Assembly (NCBI GenBank): GCA_964557005.1
Contig: CAZKYI010000001.1
Coordinates: forward strand, 186,001-250,000
DNA: 64,000 bases
From: JBECKS01 sp964557005
Lineage (GTDB): Bacteria; Pseudomonadota; Gammaproteobacteria; Pseudomonadales; JBECKS01
Direction: 5' to 3'
Below, piece by piece: positions 62,472 through 64,000 of the stretch (positions are counted from its first letter, which is position 1; each line of letters opens with the position of its first letter). The notes below the pieces were generated by a model that saw only the letters and a list, made by a program, of their open reading frames with translations, did no database searches and was not told the origin of the DNA. A program made the position numbers and the translations under genes.

Positions 62472-64000
62472 GTGCGCGATATTCATAGCGAACGAATTTT
62501 AATTCTGGATTTTGGTTCGCAATATACACAGTTGATTGCACGCAGAATCAGGGAAATTGGCGTTTACTGTGAGCTGCACCCCTTTGATGTTGATGAAGCT
62601 TTTATCAAAGACTTTGGTGCGGTGGGCATTATTCTTTCTGGCGGGCCGGAATCTGTTACCGAGGGTGATACACCTCGCGCACCAGATGTTGTTTTTCAAT
62701 TAAATGTTCCTGTGTTAGGTATTTGTTATGGCATGCAAACCATGGCAGCACAGTTTGGTGGTGAAGTCGGCACTTCCAATAAAAGGGAATTTGGTTATGC
62801 CGAATTGAAACTTGAGCAGACATCGCCTCTGTTTGAACAGGCATTCGACAAAACGCAAGGTGACAGCAAGTTACTGGATGTATGGATGAGTCATGGCGAT
62901 AAAGTTATCCGCTTGCCGCAAGGCTTTACTTTAAGTGCCAGCACTGCGAGTGCACCGATTGCAGCGATGTCCAACTGTGAAAAACATTTTTATGGTGTGC
63001 AGTTCCATCCTGAAGTAACGCATACGGTGCAAGGTGGAAAAATTCTCGAAAATTTCCTGAAAAATATCTGTGCTTGTGAAGCGCTGTGGACCTCTGAAAA
63101 TATTCTCAATGACATGATTGAGCGTGTCAGAGCGCAGGTGGGTAGCGCAAAAGTGCTGCTGGGTTTATCGGGTGGTGTCGATTCCTCGGTGGTTGCCGCA
63201 TTGTTGCATCAGGCGATTGGCGAACAATTGGTGTGTGTGTTTGTCGATAACGGTTTGCTTCGCCTGCATGAAGGTGATCAGGTGATGAGTACCTTTGCTG
63301 AAAATATGGGTGTTAAAGTCATTCGTGCCAATGCCGAACAACTGTTTCTGGGCAGACTCAAAGGTGTGAGCGACCCCGAACAAAAGCGCAAGATTATCGG
63401 TAATACTTTTATCGAGGTTTTCGATAGCGAAGCAGAAAAACTCAGTGATATTTGCTGGTTGGCGCAAGGTACGATTTATCCTGATGTGATTGAATCTGCG
63501 GGCGCGAAAAGTGGCAAGGCACATGTGATTAAATCGCATCACAATGTGGGTGGCTTGCCTGCTGATATGAAATTGAGTTTGCTTGAGCCATTACGTGAAT
63601 TATTCAAGGATGAGGTCAGGAAACTGGGCATCGAACTGGGCTTGCCCGCACACATGGTGTATCGCCATCCTTTCCCGGGGCCAGGTTTGGGAGTCAGGAT
63701 TCTTGGAGAAGTGAAAAAAGAATATGCCGATTTGTTGCGTGAAGCCGATGCCATTTTTATCGAGGAATTACGCGCCAGTGGCTGGTATGACAAGACTTCA
63801 CAGGCGTTTGTAGTATTTCTGCCAGTTAAATCCGTAGGCGTGGTAGGTGACGGCAGACGTTATGAATATGTAGTGAGCTTGCGTGCTGTTGAAACAGTGG
63901 ACTTTATGACAGCACGCTGGGCGCACTTGCCTTATGAATTACTGGAGAAAGTCTCCAACCGTATTATCAATGAAATTGCTGGTATTTCCCGCGTGGTTTA
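62472..64000 (+). CDS. guaA: GMP synthase (glutamine-hydrolysing), 3' end cut by window
   Basis: Converts XMP to GMP using glutamine. It starts at GTG 62472, with TGGAGAG about six bases upstream, and stays open to the window edge: 509 codons plus two bases. The GATase domain has VLGICYGMQTMA with the nucleophile Cys and the FHPEVTH His-Glu pair. The ATP-pyrophosphatase P-loop is LSGGVDSSVV. The last codons read SRVV, followed by TA, matching the conserved RVVYD just before the usual C-terminus, so roughly 15 residues are missing. Confidence 0.98.
   Translation, partial: MRDIHSERILILDFGSQYTQLIARRIREIGVYCELHPFDVDEAFIKDFGAVGIILSGGPESVTEGDTPRAPDVVFQLNVPVLGICYGMQTMAAQFGGEVGTSNKREFGYAELKLEQTSPLFEQAFDKTQGDSKLLDVWMSHGDKVIRLPQGFTLSASTASAPIAAMSNCEKHFYGVQFHPEVTHTVQGGKILENFLKNICACEALWTSENILNDMIERVRAQVGSAKVLLGLSGGVDSSVVAALLHQAIGEQLVCVFVDNGLLRLHEGDQVMSTFAENMGVKVIRANAEQLFLGRLKGVSDPEQKRKIIGNTFIEVFDSEAEKLSDICWLAQGTIYPDVIESAGAKSGKAHVIKSHHNVGGLPADMKLSLLEPLRELFKDEVRKLGIELGLPAHMVYRHPFPGPGLGVRILGEVKKEYADLLREADAIFIEELRASGWYDKTSQAFVVFLPVKSVGVVGDGRRYEYVVSLRAVETVDFMTARWAHLPYELLEKVSNRIINEIAGISRVV

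Noticed and set aside
1..64000. tRNA genes, CRISPR arrays, insertion sequences, prophage or integrase genes
   Set aside because: No cloverleaf, regularly spaced repeat, transposase or integrase sequence was recognised on either strand by reading; a dedicated scan was not possible.

Overview
The window is a dense stretch of a gammaproteobacterial chromosome. The evidence is gene order: ftsZ-lpxC-DUF721-M23 peptidase-secA-argJ-mutT/thiE, pilB-pilC-pilD-coaE-yacG, dapC-arsC/spx-like-dapD next to glnD-map, and rpsB-tsf-pyrH-frr-uppS-cdsA-dxr-rseP-bamA-skp-lpxD-fabZ-lpxA-rnhB-dnaE-tilS. These blocks resemble Pseudomonas and the marine orders formerly called Cellvibrionales/Oceanospirillales. The type IV pilus genes, LPS biosynthesis genes and BamA show a Gram-negative cell. 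I cannot name the genus from sequence alone.

Layout. 1-8.7 kb: end of the division and cell-wall (dcw) cluster, then secretion (secA), arginine synthesis (argJ) and a Nudix/ThiE-like fusion. 8.7-13.4 kb, minus strand: pilBCD with coaE and yacG. 13.5-17.5 kb: a sugar/nucleoside kinase, the bifunctional penicillin-binding protein PBP1b and a TPR lipoprotein. 17.6-32.8 kb: an accessory, lipid-centred region with mixed orientations. It holds two alpha/beta hydrolases, a PECR-like SDR, a Rieske-type ferredoxin, a large MOP-type flippase fused to an extracytoplasmic domain, an HHxxxDG acyltransferase, an AraC-MGMT fusion, an AlkB-type alkane hydroxylase, an acyl-CoA synthetase, an FkbM methyltransferase, an RluA-type pseudouridine synthase and an Old Yellow Enzyme. 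32.8-34.1 kb: two small AT-rich orphan genes and a RelE/Xre toxin-antitoxin pair. 34.1-42.3 kb: exonuclease I, pilH, dapD, an ArsC/Spx-like gene, dapC, glnD and map. 42.3-60.8 kb: the long plus-strand translation, envelope and replication block. 60.8-64 kb: guaB and guaA, with guaA running off the right edge.

How the genes work together. The housekeeping blocks couple translation (rpsB, tsf, frr, map, tilS), isoprenoid and phospholipid carriers (dxr, uppS, cdsA), outer-membrane assembly (rseP, bamA, skp) and lipid A synthesis (lpxC, lpxD, lpxA, fabZ). The accessory region plausibly lets the cell oxidise alkanes and activate and reduce acyl chains. It may also make and export an acylated glycan or glycolipid through the flippase/acyltransferase pair; that last point is inference. 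lpxB and accA, usually found inside the lpxA-dnaE-tilS block, are absent from their expected positions.

No rRNA, tRNA, CRISPR array, insertion sequence, integrase or attachment site was recognised. No gene-free stretch exceeds 300 bases. The longest are the rpsB leader (42281-42554), the alkB/acyl-CoA synthetase divergent region (26758-26948) and the sbcB/pilH divergent region (35603-35772).
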